A stretch of DNA of 43,832 nt from JBCCEV01 sp039030125 (GTDB lineage: Bacteria; Pseudomonadota; Gammaproteobacteria; Ga0077536), in the NCBI GenBank assembly GCA_039030125.1, contig JBCCEV010000011.1, forward strand, positions 1 through 43,832. Reading direction: 5' to 3'. Made by a program: the position numbers and the translations under genes. Numbering within the stretch: the stretch's first letter is position 1; each line of letters starts with the position of its first letter. Positions 1 through 7,891 of the stretch are shown here, piece by piece. The notes under the pieces were generated by a model. The model worked only from the letters and a program-made list of their open reading frames with translations. It ran no database searches and was not told where the DNA came from.

Positions 1-1
1 A

Positions 2-676
2 AGCTATAAATACCTGGGCGACCTCATCGAACAGCTAAAGGTTATCGATAAAGACATTGAGGTCGATTTCAATATGCCCGAGATCGGCAATCTCAAGCGC
101 ATGAAGCAAGACGAATACGTCATCGGCCGGATCGATGCCCAAGGCGCGATCGAAGATGGATTTGTGCTCCGTTGGGGCCTAAGTAATGGTCACAAACACA
201 AAATCAAGGGTGAAGGCTACCCGCGCATCAAAGCCATCCTGGATGCTTTCAAGGAAAACGATGTCAACCACCGGGTCGACGTAAAACGCAACGGCCCGCA
301 AGGTCCCGAACTTGCGGTGATCGTTTTCACCGCCACGGTCAAGGGCTCAATGCGCATGATCCCCAACAAAGAAGAAGGTCAGATCGAACTGCACGTGCGC
401 AATCACGAAAAACTCGAAAAAGCAAAACACTTGTTTCCCGCCGACGCGGTCAACGATCGCTTCCTCGACAACCTTGGACGATTCTTAATCCACGAAGAAC
501 ACGACTTGTTCAAAAACGAGATCAAAACAATCAGCGATGAGGAGCGAGCAGCTCTCAAGGCGAAGCTCAACCAAACTTTGCGCAGCGAAGAGCGCACCGA
601 CGTCGATAAGCTTGAAGCCAGCGAGCCGCCCGCCGAGCAACAGAAATCCGGGATCTTTAAGCGCTTCCGCTCATAA
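2..676 (+). CDS. Unrecognised protein, 5' end cut by window edge
   Basis: The reading frame is already open at base 2 and runs to a TAA at 674-676, so the true start lies outside the window; the ATG at 74 is only the first internal methionine. About 224 residues are visible. The chain is hydrophilic and charged, with no membrane segment or signal peptide. Its middle has alternating beta-like stretches and its last 50 residues are rich in Glu, Lys and Arg, ending in a basic tail (GIFKRFRS). I do not recognise a family. It converges on the AhpD-like gene: its stop codon ends at 676 and the neighbour's stop begins at 677, with no intergenic base. Coding status is supported by the long uninterrupted frame and normal composition; function is unknown. 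Confidence 0.75.
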   Translation, partial: SYKYLGDLIEQLKVIDKDIEVDFNMPEIGNLKRMKQDEYVIGRIDAQGAIEDGFVLRWGLSNGHKHKIKGEGYPRIKAILDAFKENDVNHRVDVKRNGPQGPELAVIVFTATVKGSMRMIPNKEEGQIELHVRNHEKLEKAKHLFPADAVNDRFLDNLGRFLIHEEHDLFKNEIKTISDEERAALKAKLNQTLRSEERTDVDKLEASEPPAEQQKSGIFKRFRS

Positions 677-1768
677 CTACTTCAGCGAATTCGCCGCCGA
701 GGTGAATTCATTGATCCCAAGACGCTCCCTGAAGTCTTCGCTCATTTCAAGAAACATGGGCTCCATCGGGATCCCGATGGCATTCGCGGCCCGATCATTG
801 CGGCTGTAGTTGCCAACGATCAGAGATGCGGCGCTCACGGCCTCCGCGCCTAATGCGCTTGCTAACTTTTCGCGGGCGCTGTCGAGCGCCTCAGTATCGT
901 TGCCGACGACACCGTTGGCGAATGCGAGTAATTCATCACCACCTGGAACCCCTGTGGATTGCCGAGGGTCAATGATGGCTTCGAGGTTCACATCAATATT
1001 GTTTGCCGAGCAGCTCTCACGGAGCACTACCATATGGGAGGTGGTTCAGTAGAAGCATTCGTTAAAAGCGGATACCCGTCCCGATAGGATCTCCACTTGC
1101 GCCCGGGTTAAGCTGGGATGGGCGGAGTAGTTGAAATCCATGAAATTTTCCAAGCTTAGATACTGCAAATCGCCGGTGATCATTTGCCGTTTGGCCTCCG
1201 GCGGGATCTGCGAAATCGAGCGGTAAATGAATGGCTGCATTTCGTTGCCACCGTACAGGGCCTCACCTTCCGGACCGCCGCCGCTCGACGGGATCGTTTT
1301 TGCCCACGCGCCTTCATCTTTGAGAACCGACGGCGTTTCCCGCGAGGGCTCGCCTTGCTGAGCGGGCAACAGGGCGCCGGTGTCGATATTCAAGCCCCGG
1401 GCGACGTCATCCAAGTTAGCCAGCCGCGCGCAAATCCCCGCGATCTCAACGTAACGACCTTCGCTAAGGCCATCAGCAATTGCGTCGTCGAACAAATCTT
1501 CGGTGATAGCCATCGGCCGCGCGGCAATTGCATCAATGACCAGACGCATGGTCTCGTCAATCAGACCATCGTCGTGTTCGGCGTCACTCGTCGTATTGGC
1601 GCCCTGAATTCCGGCGGCAATCCGCGCCCGGCGCGCAGCCTGCGCTATTGAACGCCGCTCAGCGCCATCAAACCAAACGCCCGGTTGGGAAAAGGTGGCG
1701 AGTTCCTCGGTGTGAACGGTCTCGGTCTCGGGACCAATCGGAAAATTAGAATTTTCGTACAAAGCCAT
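677..1768 (-). CDS. AhpD/carboxymuconolactone decarboxylase-like protein, probable selenoprotein (TGA = Sec at residue 241)
   Basis: ATG at 1768 opens a frame that meets TGA at 1048-1046 and then continues in the same frame to TAG at 679-677, giving 363 residues if the TGA is read through. The residues around it are NECFY-TGA-TTSH. This is the AhpD-family redox motif CxxCxxxH with the TGA exactly at the second Cys, followed by the expected His at residue 245. Both sides of the TGA fit one family: ALTRAQVEILS-like helix before it, DPRQSTGVPGGDELLAFAN after it. AhpD-fold enzymes reduce peroxides through this Cys pair, and CxxU versions are known among bacterial selenoproteins. A hairpin of SECIS type lies 18-37 nt after the TGA. 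No selA/B/C/D gene is in the window, so decoding ability is inferred. The alternatives are a nonsense mutation or a sequencing error, but a substitution falling exactly at this residue is unlikely by chance. Confidence 0.82.
1009..1028 (-). promoter_or_regulatory. Candidate bacterial SECIS hairpin
   Basis: In the transcript of the AhpD-like gene, counting from the base after the UGA, positions 18-20 pair with 35-37 (A-U, G-C, U-G) and 21-24 with 30-33 (GCUC/GAGC). One U (position 34) is bulged and the loop is CGUGA. The apical loop starts 25 nt after the UGA and has G as its second base. Both fit the published bacterial SECIS model (small loop, G among the first two loop bases, about 16-37 nt from the UGA). 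The pairing was found by eye; no folding energy was calculated. Confidence 0.6.
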
Positions 1769-1867
1769 ACTCGCTCTCGGGGATCACCTAATATAGAAAA
1801 TAACGTTCTCAGAATTCTAGGACCCGAGCAAGGTCCAAAATGTGACATCTTCGCGCGGAGGCGCACC

Positions 1868-3502
1868 ATGAAAGAACAACTAACAATCGGTGAAGCGCTA
1901 ATTGAGGCTCTCAAGCGAAGAAATGTCCAACACGTCTTTGGCATACCCGGAGATTATGCTCTGGGCTTTTTTGACGACCTGGTAAAAAGCGAGCTTGATC
2001 TCATCAACACCTGCGATGAGCAAAGCGCGGGATTTGCAGCCGATGCTTATGCGAGGCTGCGGGGCCTAGGTGTCGTCGCCGTGACTTATGGCGTCGGCGG
2101 ATTGAAGTTGGTCAACTCCACCGCCCAAGCCTTTGCCGAGCGTTCTCCGGTTGTGGTGATTTCCGGCGCCCCTGGGGTTGGCGAAATCTCAGGCGATGCC
2201 CTGCTCCACCATCGTGTGCGAGATTTCGGAACACAAATGCGGGTGTTCTCTGAGGTAACCGTCGCACAGGCCCGCTTGGACGATGCCGAGATTGCTCAGC
2301 GCGAAATAGAGCGCGTGTTAGACGCCGCGGAAACTCACAAGCGCCCCATCTACATCGAAGTCCCGCGCGATCAGGTCCATCAGATCGCGGCACCCTCAAC
2401 CGTCAAACGATTCCAACCCTCCCCCGGCGATGACGCGGCGCTAACCGAAGCCATCGAGGAGGCTACCGAAATGCTCAACACCGCCGCCAATCCGGTGATA
2501 TTGGCCGGGGTTGAAGTACACCGCTTTGGCCTGCAGGACGATCTCATCGAACTTATCGAGAAATCCCGGATCCCCTTCGCGACCACCATTATGGGCAAGT
2601 CCGTGATCAGTGAGGAGCGCGATGGATTCCTCGGTGTGTACGCGGGCGGTTTGTCCCAGGTGGAGGTAAATCGAGCCGTTGAGACCTCGGATTGCGTGCT
2701 CAATCTTGGCGCCATGATCACAGACCTTAACACCGGCATATTCACCGCCGCGCTAGACCCAGCGAAAATGATCGCAGCCAGCGCCGACGTGCTTACCATC
2801 CGCCGTCATCAGTATGCCAACGTTGACTTGCGTTCATTTTTGCAGGCCTTGTGCAAGGCCGAGCTCGAAGCACGAGATCCGTTGCCCCCGAGTACTCACG
2901 CGGGCCCCGCGATTTTTCGCGCCAAAGAAACCACGGCTATTACCGTATCGCGCGTGTTTGACTGCCTCGACGCCGAACTCAGTGACGACATCGTCGTGAT
3001 CTCGGATCCAGGCGACGCGCTGTTCGGTGCGATTGACCTAACAATCCATTCGCGTTCGGAATTTTTAGCGTGTGCTTACTACGCTTCTTTAGGTTTTGCC
3101 GTCCCGGCGGCGATCGGCGTGCAGTTGGCCAACGACAATTGGCGCCCCTTGGTGATCGTGGGCGACGGCGCGTTTCAGATGACTGGCATCGAAATCAGCA
3201 CCGCGGTCCGCTATGGCTTAAGCCCGATCGTGTTGGTGCTCGATAATTTTGGTTACGGCACCGAGCGTCCCATGCTTGATGGACCGTTTAATGATGTTCA
3301 CCCCTGGCATATCAGCGCGCTTACGAAACTCATCAACAGCGGACACGCCTTCGAAGTCCTCACCGAGGGTGACTTGGTTGAAGCGCTGGAGGCCGGACTC
3401 GCGATGCCAGAAGAACTCGTTCTCATCCACGTGAAACTGGCTAGCGACGACTTTTCGCCAGCGCTGAACCGCCTGACCAGTAATCTCAAGGCGCGCGTTT
3501 AA
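1868..3502 (+). CDS. Thiamine diphosphate-dependent 2-keto acid decarboxylase (indolepyruvate/phenylpyruvate decarboxylase type)
   Basis: This 544-residue protein has the three-domain layout of the pyruvate/indolepyruvate decarboxylase family. The N-terminal PYR domain carries FGIPGDYALGFFD and DEQSAGFAADAYAR, in which the Glu is the conserved cofactor-activating residue. The central domain covers roughly residues 190-330. The C-terminal PP domain has GDGAFQMTG followed about 25 residues later by LDNFGYG, the ThDP/Mg-binding motif. The family decarboxylates aromatic or branched 2-oxo acids to aldehydes in the cytosol. The ATG at 1868 was chosen over an upstream TTG because it follows a purine-rich GCGGAGG sequence and begins the conserved region. 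Its 3' end overlaps the convergent small membrane-protein frame by 4 bases. The exact substrate cannot be read from sequence. Confidence 0.9.
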   Translation: MKEQLTIGEALIEALKRRNVQHVFGIPGDYALGFFDDLVKSELDLINTCDEQSAGFAADAYARLRGLGVVAVTYGVGGLKLVNSTAQAFAERSPVVVISGAPGVGEISGDALLHHRVRDFGTQMRVFSEVTVAQARLDDAEIAQREIERVLDAAETHKRPIYIEVPRDQVHQIAAPSTVKRFQPSPGDDAALTEAIEEATEMLNTAANPVILAGVEVHRFGLQDDLIELIEKSRIPFATTIMGKSVISEERDGFLGVYAGGLSQVEVNRAVETSDCVLNLGAMITDLNTGIFTAALDPAKMIAASADVLTIRRHQYANVDLRSFLQALCKAELEARDPLPPSTHAGPAIFRAKETTAITVSRVFDCLDAELSDDIVVISDPGDALFGAIDLTIHSRSEFLACAYYASLGFAVPAAIGVQLANDNWRPLVIVGDGAFQMTGIEISTAVRYGLSPIVLVLDNFGYGTERPMLDGPFNDVHPWHISALTKLINSGHAFEVLTEGDLVEALEAGLAMPEELVLIHVKLASDDFSPALNRLTSNLKARV

Positions 3503-3750
3503 TCCGCTTGCGCCGTGGCGTTGCGCATTGCGACCGTCATGATCCGCAACAAGGCCGCGCCTTCTAATACCACACCGATCCCAGTTGATGACCATGAAAC
3601 CAAAGGAGAACTCATGAACGGCACCATGCCGGGCAAGAATAAACCGGCAACGCCGAGCCCCAAAAACAGACTGGCCAAAATCGAAAGGGCGAAAAAGGAC
3701 AATCCCGGTATTTCGGCCACTTCAACTACCCTTGTTTCGGCCAATCCCAA
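3499..3750 (-). CDS. Small two-helix membrane protein, unrecognised
   Basis: The frame encodes about 83 residues with two hydrophobic stretches: SFFALSILASLFLGLGVAGL near the N terminus and a second around STGIGVVLEGAALL. It lies directly after the GST-like gene on the same strand and overlaps that gene's last 25 bases if the TTG at 3750 is the start. A GTG a few codons downstream is an alternative. There is no ATG before the first helix. Its 3' end overlaps the convergent decarboxylase gene by 4 bases. The clear hydrophobic pattern and the snug fit between two genes argue for a real gene; no function is suggested. Confidence 0.5.
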   Translation of the reverse strand: MGLAETRVVEVAEIPGLSFFALSILASLFLGLGVAGLFLPGMVPFMSSPLVSWSSTGIGVVLEGAALLRIMTVAMRNATAQAD

Positions 3751-4466
3751 TCCGCCCAGAAACGCGCTTTAAACGCTTCACATAGGCGCGACAACCGCGG
3801 TTCCTGCGCCGCGAAATCCAGCGCCACGCTCGGCATTCGCACGTTTAGATACTTGGCGTTTGCCAAAAACGCGAAGGCCGTCGCATCGAGCGTCGAAGGC
3901 TCATCAAAGAAGAATTCCTTGTCATCTAGCGTTTCGGCTATCGCCCTGAGCGCTGCTATCGTCTTGCGGTCACGGTAATCAGCGTCCAATCTCGCGCCAC
4001 CCTGACCCCAGCAATCACGTTTCACTTGTGAACGCACCATAAGCGGCACAATCGTACTCATGGGGAAAGGCAGATGCGAAAAGTAAGCCTCGCGTAAAAG
4101 TTTCCAGTTTCCGTCGATCAACCAACGATCGTGCATCATGGTGAAATAGATATCCTCCTCAAACGTCCGCTGAATGAGCGTCGCCAAGGATTGCTGGTGG
4201 TCGGTCAGGTGCCCATCGAGATTGATGCCGCGTTCTTTTGACAGGTGCTCAATGATGAGCGTGCTATCCGCCAAGTACTCGCCACCTGAGACTTCGATGT
4301 AAGGCGCCTTTTTGGTGTTTGACTTTGGCGCCATCGCAATCGATTGAGCCTTATAAGGGATCCCCGCCATCTTCAACCAAGCCTCGACCTTCATGCAGAA
4401 AGGGCTGCCATTGGGGATCCCCATCGCAGGCGCATACTGCCAAAGGATCACGTGATCTTCATTCAT
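3726..4466 (-). CDS. Glutathione S-transferase-fold protein (metaxin/FAXC-like)
   Basis: The 246-residue protein starts at ATG 4466. Its N-terminal thioredoxin-like part begins ILWQYAPAMGIPNGSPFCMKVEAWLKMAG, shown here only to identify the GSPFC segment at the usual active-site region. This is followed by KAPYIEV (the cis-Pro segment of the GST fold) and DSTLIIEHL, the motif that contacts the glutathione gamma-glutamyl group in true GSTs. The C-terminal part is helical and contains LDATAFAFLAN, the usual GST C-domain Asp-Ala motif. The layout resembles the FAXC/metaxin branch. It sits in a leftward run with the P450 gene (20 bases upstream), which suggests co-transcription and perhaps a role in handling oxidised products; that role is inference. 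Confidence 0.8.
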   Translation of the reverse strand: MNEDHVILWQYAPAMGIPNGSPFCMKVEAWLKMAGIPYKAQSIAMAPKSNTKKAPYIEVSGGEYLADSTLIIEHLSKERGINLDGHLTDHQQSLATLIQRTFEEDIYFTMMHDRWLIDGNWKLLREAYFSHLPFPMSTIVPLMVRSQVKRDCWGQGGARLDADYRDRKTIAALRAIAETLDDKEFFFDEPSTLDATAFAFLANAKYLNVRMPSVALDFAAQEPRLSRLCEAFKARFWADWDWPKQG

Positions 4467-4486
4467 CGGCTTATCTCTTTTGCAAA

Positions 4487-5695
4487 TTAGTTCATCGTCA
4501 CCTGAAGTTGCTCGATACCTAATACAAAGGTGCCAAAACGCTTTCGAGGTGGGGCGCTGTTGTTCAGCTCAATAGAACGCACTCGGCGCGCAAGCTCTTC
4601 GAACATCACGCGAATTTCAAGGCGTGCCAGATGCGAGCCCAAACAGTGATGACGGCCGTAACCTCCGAAGGCGAGGTGGCGATTGGGATCTCGATAGATG
4701 TCAAAAACCTCTGGATTGTCGAAAACCGCAGCATCCCTGTTACCCGATTCGAACAACAAGACAAGCTTATCGCCAGCCTCAATGGTTTGACCATCGAGAG
4801 CAGTTCGCGCCGTCGCGGTGCGCGCGATAGTTTTAACCGGAGTTACCCAGCGCAACATCTCCTCGATCGCGGTTTCCATCAACTTCGGGTCGTCGGCGAG
4901 TTGTTTTAGGCCCAATGAATGGGTCAGCATCGCATGTAAACCGCCGGTAATGACGTGCCGCGTTGTTTCATCGCCGCCCACCAGCAGCAGCAAGGCTTCA
5001 TGCATACGGTCGCCTTCTCCCAAAGACTCACCGAGCACCTTGCCTTGGACAATCGCGCTTAGAATGTCATCGCCAGGTGATTCCCTGCGTTTGTCGAACC
5101 ACTCGCTGATATAGGTTCGAAACTCTGCGGCGGCTTGATAAACCTGTTGCTCGAAGTCCGGCGGCATGTTGACGATACCGGTAGCGATGAGATCCGACCA
5201 ATGCAGAAGCTTTTCGAAGTCCGCTTCCGGCAAATCCATCATGCGACCGATCACCATCATCGGCAGCGGCATCGCAAGGTCACGAACCACGTCGCAGTGT
5301 TTACGCTCTAACGCGCGGTCGATTAAGCGTATGACGATCTCGCGCGTGTAATCCTCATAGCGCTTGACCGCCGTCGGCGTAAACCGCCGGCGAGTCAGGG
5401 CGCGGCGTTCCAAATGCTCTGGCGCATCCTTGTTAATCATCGAGGGTACCGGCGGCGCGTCCGCTCGTGAACCGCCGCCCGAGGCGTATAACTCGCTACT
5501 CGTCGCCACCAAGCGGATATCTTGGTAGCGCGTGATCCCCCATGCCCCCTGCGTATCCCAAGTTTTGGCCGAGGCATCCCAATACACTGGCGCATGTTCA
5601 CGCATCCACGCATAACGGTCGAATGGATCTTGATGAAAGTCGGGATCAAGGATTGCAATATCCCGGCGTTTGTCGTGTTTCCCCTTGTCCATCAT
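4487..5695 (-). CDS. Cytochrome P450 monooxygenase
   Basis: A soluble bacterial class I-type P450 of about 402 residues. The I-helix oxygen-binding motif is GGDETTR, the K-helix ExxR is EEMLR, and the heme-ligand loop is FGGYGRHHCLG with the axial Cys. There is no N-terminal membrane anchor. It would hydroxylate a hydrophobic substrate using electrons from a ferredoxin and reductase; neither partner is encoded nearby. I chose the ATG at 5695, which overlaps the stop of the LysR gene (ATGATG arrangement; a second ATG lies at 5692), rather than a TTG at 5719. The overlap implies translational coupling to the regulator. General resemblance is to the CYP families that act on terpenoids, steroids or alkyl chains; the substrate is unknown. 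Confidence 0.93.
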   Translation of the reverse strand: MMDKGKHDKRRDIAILDPDFHQDPFDRYAWMREHAPVYWDASAKTWDTQGAWGITRYQDIRLVATSSELYASGGGSRADAPPVPSMINKDAPEHLERRALTRRRFTPTAVKRYEDYTREIVIRLIDRALERKHCDVVRDLAMPLPMMVIGRMMDLPEADFEKLLHWSDLIATGIVNMPPDFEQQVYQAAAEFRTYISEWFDKRRESPGDDILSAIVQGKVLGESLGEGDRMHEALLLLVGGDETTRHVITGGLHAMLTHSLGLKQLADDPKLMETAIEEMLRWVTPVKTIARTATARTALDGQTIEAGDKLVLLFESGNRDAAVFDNPEVFDIYRDPNRHLAFGGYGRHHCLGSHLARLEIRVMFEELARRVRSIELNNSAPPRKRFGTFVLGIEQLQVTMN

Positions 5696-6606
5696 CGGCC
5701 AGCGCAGCACGCCTGCCAAACCGGATCTTCACCCCAACGTTCGGCGAGGAAGTCGATTAAAACTCTGATCCGTTTCGGTAAGTGACGGGTATTTGGGTAA
5801 ACGGCCCAGACATTGAGATCAAACCAATGATGATCTTCAAACACGGGAATAAGGCGTCCTGCTTCAACATCTTCGTGGCAGATAAAGTTCGGTTGCTTGA
5901 TAACCCCGAGACCGTCCCGCGCCGCGCTGGCAATGTAATCGCCGTTGTTGGACAGCAAATACGCGGGCACGCGAATACTTTCATTTTTGCCGCGCGGGGT
6001 TTTATATCGCCAGGTAGTCGGAACGTAAGCGTAGTGAATACCGCGGTGCTGTTCCAAGTCCGCTGGCTTTTTGGGAAGTCCATGCGTTTGCCAGTAATCC
6101 GGGCTAGCTAAAACCATCCCGGTGATCGGGGCAAGGCGCCGGGCCATAAGCCTGGAATCCTTGAGTTCGGCAATCCGGATAGCAAGATCGAAGCCCTCTT
6201 CAACGAGATCGATATGTCGATCGTTGAACTCAAGCTCGAACTCGATCTCCGTATGGATTTTAAGAAATTCATTGATAGCGGGGCCCAGGTGGCGGGTGCC
6301 AAAAACCGTCGGGCCAGCCAATCGGATCTTGCCGGTGAGGGCCGCTTCCTCTGAAACAACGAGTGCTTCGGCTTCTTCAAGCTCGCCCAACAGGCGCACG
6401 CTTTCATCGTAATAACGCTGCCCGGCATCGGTGAGCGTCATCCGCCGCGTGGTGCGATTAATCAGTTGTACCTTCAACCGGGTTTCGAGGTCACTGAGCC
6501 GCCGGCTAATCGCAGATTTAGCCACGTGACTGGAATCCGCCGCGCGCGTGATGCTGCCGGCATCGACGACACGAACGAAATTGCGCATTTCCTCAAATCG
6601 ATCCAT
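5692..6606 (-). CDS. LysR-family transcriptional regulator
   Basis: The 304-residue protein begins at ATG 6606 with a winged helix-turn-helix (residues about 1-60: MRNFVRVVDAGSITRAAD, then KSAISRRLSDLE), a linker helix, and a periplasmic-binding-like effector domain from about residue 90 (GKIRLAGPTVFG). Length and order are standard for the family. Its stop overlaps the start of the P450 gene, so regulator and P450 are likely one transcript, possibly with the GST-like and small membrane genes that follow. The divergent region to its right leads to a tiny exported peptide and is the likely operator zone. Confidence 0.93.
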   Translation of the reverse strand: MDRFEEMRNFVRVVDAGSITRAADSSHVAKSAISRRLSDLETRLKVQLINRTTRRMTLTDAGQRYYDESVRLLGELEEAEALVVSEEAALTGKIRLAGPTVFGTRHLGPAINEFLKIHTEIEFELEFNDRHIDLVEEGFDLAIRIAELKDSRLMARRLAPITGMVLASPDYWQTHGLPKKPADLEQHRGIHYAYVPTTWRYKTPRGKNESIRVPAYLLSNNGDYIASAARDGLGVIKQPNFICHEDVEAGRLIPVFEDHHWFDLNVWAVYPNTRHLPKRIRVLIDFLAERWGEDPVWQACCAGR

Positions 6607-6728
6607 TGTTGCTGATATGAGAACAATAATTTCTATGATTGATTATTTATCACCAATCGAACGATGTCCATACTTCTCCCCAAGCTCTGAAGGCACTAGG
6701 CCTTCACCAGAAAACCAGGAGAATCAAC
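6607..6728 (+). promoter_or_regulatory. Divergent control region between LysR gene and small exported peptide
   Basis: This 122-base, AT-rich stretch separates the LysR gene from the 49-residue peptide gene. It holds several AT-rich half-sites suited to LysR binding (around 6630-6656), a perfect 6-bp inverted repeat GAAGGC-ACTAG-GCCTTC at 6689-6705 within the presumed leader of the peptide, and an AGGAG ribosome-binding site about 8 bases before the ATG at 6729. No clear -35/-10 pair could be fixed by eye. Confidence 0.4.
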
Positions 6729-6878
6729 ATGGCTAAAAAAATCGTAACCCAACCCTTCGTTAGCGCCGGTTTGAAGGTTCTTGCGCTGGCATTCATCGTC
6801 CAAGCCGTACTGGTAACCACCCCAACCCATGCAAGCGCTGCCGCTTCTGAAGCGCAATCGATTGAACGCGCCGCTTAG
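6729..6878 (+). CDS. Small exported peptide precursor (49 residues)
   Basis: ATG 6729 follows a good AGGAG site. The product has a basic start (MAKK), one hydrophobic segment (VLALAFIVQAVLVTT) and a probable signal-peptidase site after THASA. That would release a short tail of about a dozen residues (AASEAQSIERAA). It is divergent from the LysR gene, a position typical of regulator targets. An inverted repeat follows the stop. I do not recognise the peptide. The coding call rests on the ribosome-binding site and the signal-peptide pattern. Confidence 0.55.
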   Translation: MAKKIVTQPFVSAGLKVLALAFIVQAVLVTTPTHASAAASEAQSIERAA

Positions 6879-6900
6879 CCCCTGGCAGCGCTTTCCCCAC

Positions 6901-6925
6901 GGGCGCCAGCCTACTGCCGGCGCCC
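6901..6925. repeat. Intergenic inverted repeat, possible weak bidirectional terminator
   Basis: A perfect 7-bp GC-only stem, GGGCGCC / GGCGCCC, is separated by 11 bases. It lies between the convergent ends of the small peptide gene and the GST-like gene at 6938. There is no U-run on either side, so it is not a typical intrinsic terminator. Confidence 0.45.
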
Positions 6926-6937
6926 GACCCTATCGCG

Positions 6938-7774
6938 CTAAAACACGATTGGCAGTTCCAAGTGTTGCTCGTAGATAAAGTCACGATGGGCTTTGAGTTC
7001 GCCACTAAGCGCTTTTTCGATCAATGGATCGTCATTGCCGTAGGGTCCACGAAAGGCGTCAGCCATCGGGCAGCGCTCTGGCGGCATCGGCGCCAGAAAG
7101 TTGCAGGTGGTTGACCAATAGATATCGAGCGCCGATAGGGACTCACCGAGCAGGTAGCGCCGGTTTTTTGCCTGCTGACTTACCAACTGCTCGTGCAAGC
7201 TTGTGAGGATATCTACGATCCGCCCTGGCGCACGATCAGCGGCATTTTTACTGTAACCGTACTTGCCGCCCAAGTGCTGCCACACCGACCTTTGCGGATC
7301 GTTGGCGGGCAGCGTCGCCAATGGACCAATCGCCATCAAATGCCGCTTGTTCCAAACTAAACCTTGTTCGCCCAACAATTCATTCGCTAAGCCGAACATC
7401 AAAATACGGTCAGCGATATTTCGTGGGATCAGCGGCGGCTCTGGGTTTAATCGCTCGGCCAAATTTAACTGCGCGATCCAGCTCGACTTGGGCAACTCGT
7501 CATTCCATGCGACCACCGGCGCCGACGCCTGCCCCGACCAGGCGATCAATTCGCTTTGGGTCCCGCCCATACGAAACGCGAGGTCATTTTCCCCGTGGTC
7601 CGCGGTATGCGCTCGCACGTACGTGAGGTCCTTCACGTGAAACACGCCCTTGCAGGCTTCGCGCCACGGCCCCGGGATCGGGTACGCCCCCAAAACGATG
7701 CGCAGCCCAGACATTTCACGAGCTTTCGCCAAGGACACGTAATCAAGTTTCAGATCGGTGATTTCGATCGCCAT
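6938..7774 (-). CDS. Glutathione S-transferase-like protein
   Basis: The 278-residue protein starts at ATG 7774. It appears to have an N-terminal thioredoxin-like region with an ASAPVVAWND segment where the cis-Pro would be, then a helical C-terminal domain with RYLLGESLSALDIYWSTTCNFL, quoted only for the family's conserved Ala-Leu-Asp motif. The classical N-terminal catalytic Ser/Cys motif is not obvious, so activity is uncertain. It stands alone, convergent with the small peptide gene and divergent from the MetE-like gene, about 117 bases away. Confidence 0.7.
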   Translation of the reverse strand: MAIEITDLKLDYVSLAKAREMSGLRIVLGAYPIPGPWREACKGVFHVKDLTYVRAHTADHGENDLAFRMGGTQSELIAWSGQASAPVVAWNDELPKSSWIAQLNLAERLNPEPPLIPRNIADRILMFGLANELLGEQGLVWNKRHLMAIGPLATLPANDPQRSVWQHLGGKYGYSKNAADRAPGRIVDILTSLHEQLVSQQAKNRRYLLGESLSALDIYWSTTCNFLAPMPPERCPMADAFRGPYGNDDPLIEKALSGELKAHRDFIYEQHLELPIVF

Positions 7775-7891
7775 GCATCCCCCCTGCGGGGAGAATCTCC
7801 CCGAATAGATCTGATACCTTAACCGGGATCGGGCCCGCCGGCACGACGCCCAGCGGCGTTTGGTTACATTCGCACAAAAGAGGGGAAAAAA

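Noticed and set aside
1046..1768. A complete 240-residue protein ending at the TGA
   Set aside because: The frame continues past the TGA with the family's His and C-terminal region, and the TGA replaces the second Cys of the CxxC motif; read as one selenoprotein gene.
6901..6925. Intrinsic terminator
   Set aside because: Strong GC stem but no U-run on either strand; kept only as an inverted repeat.
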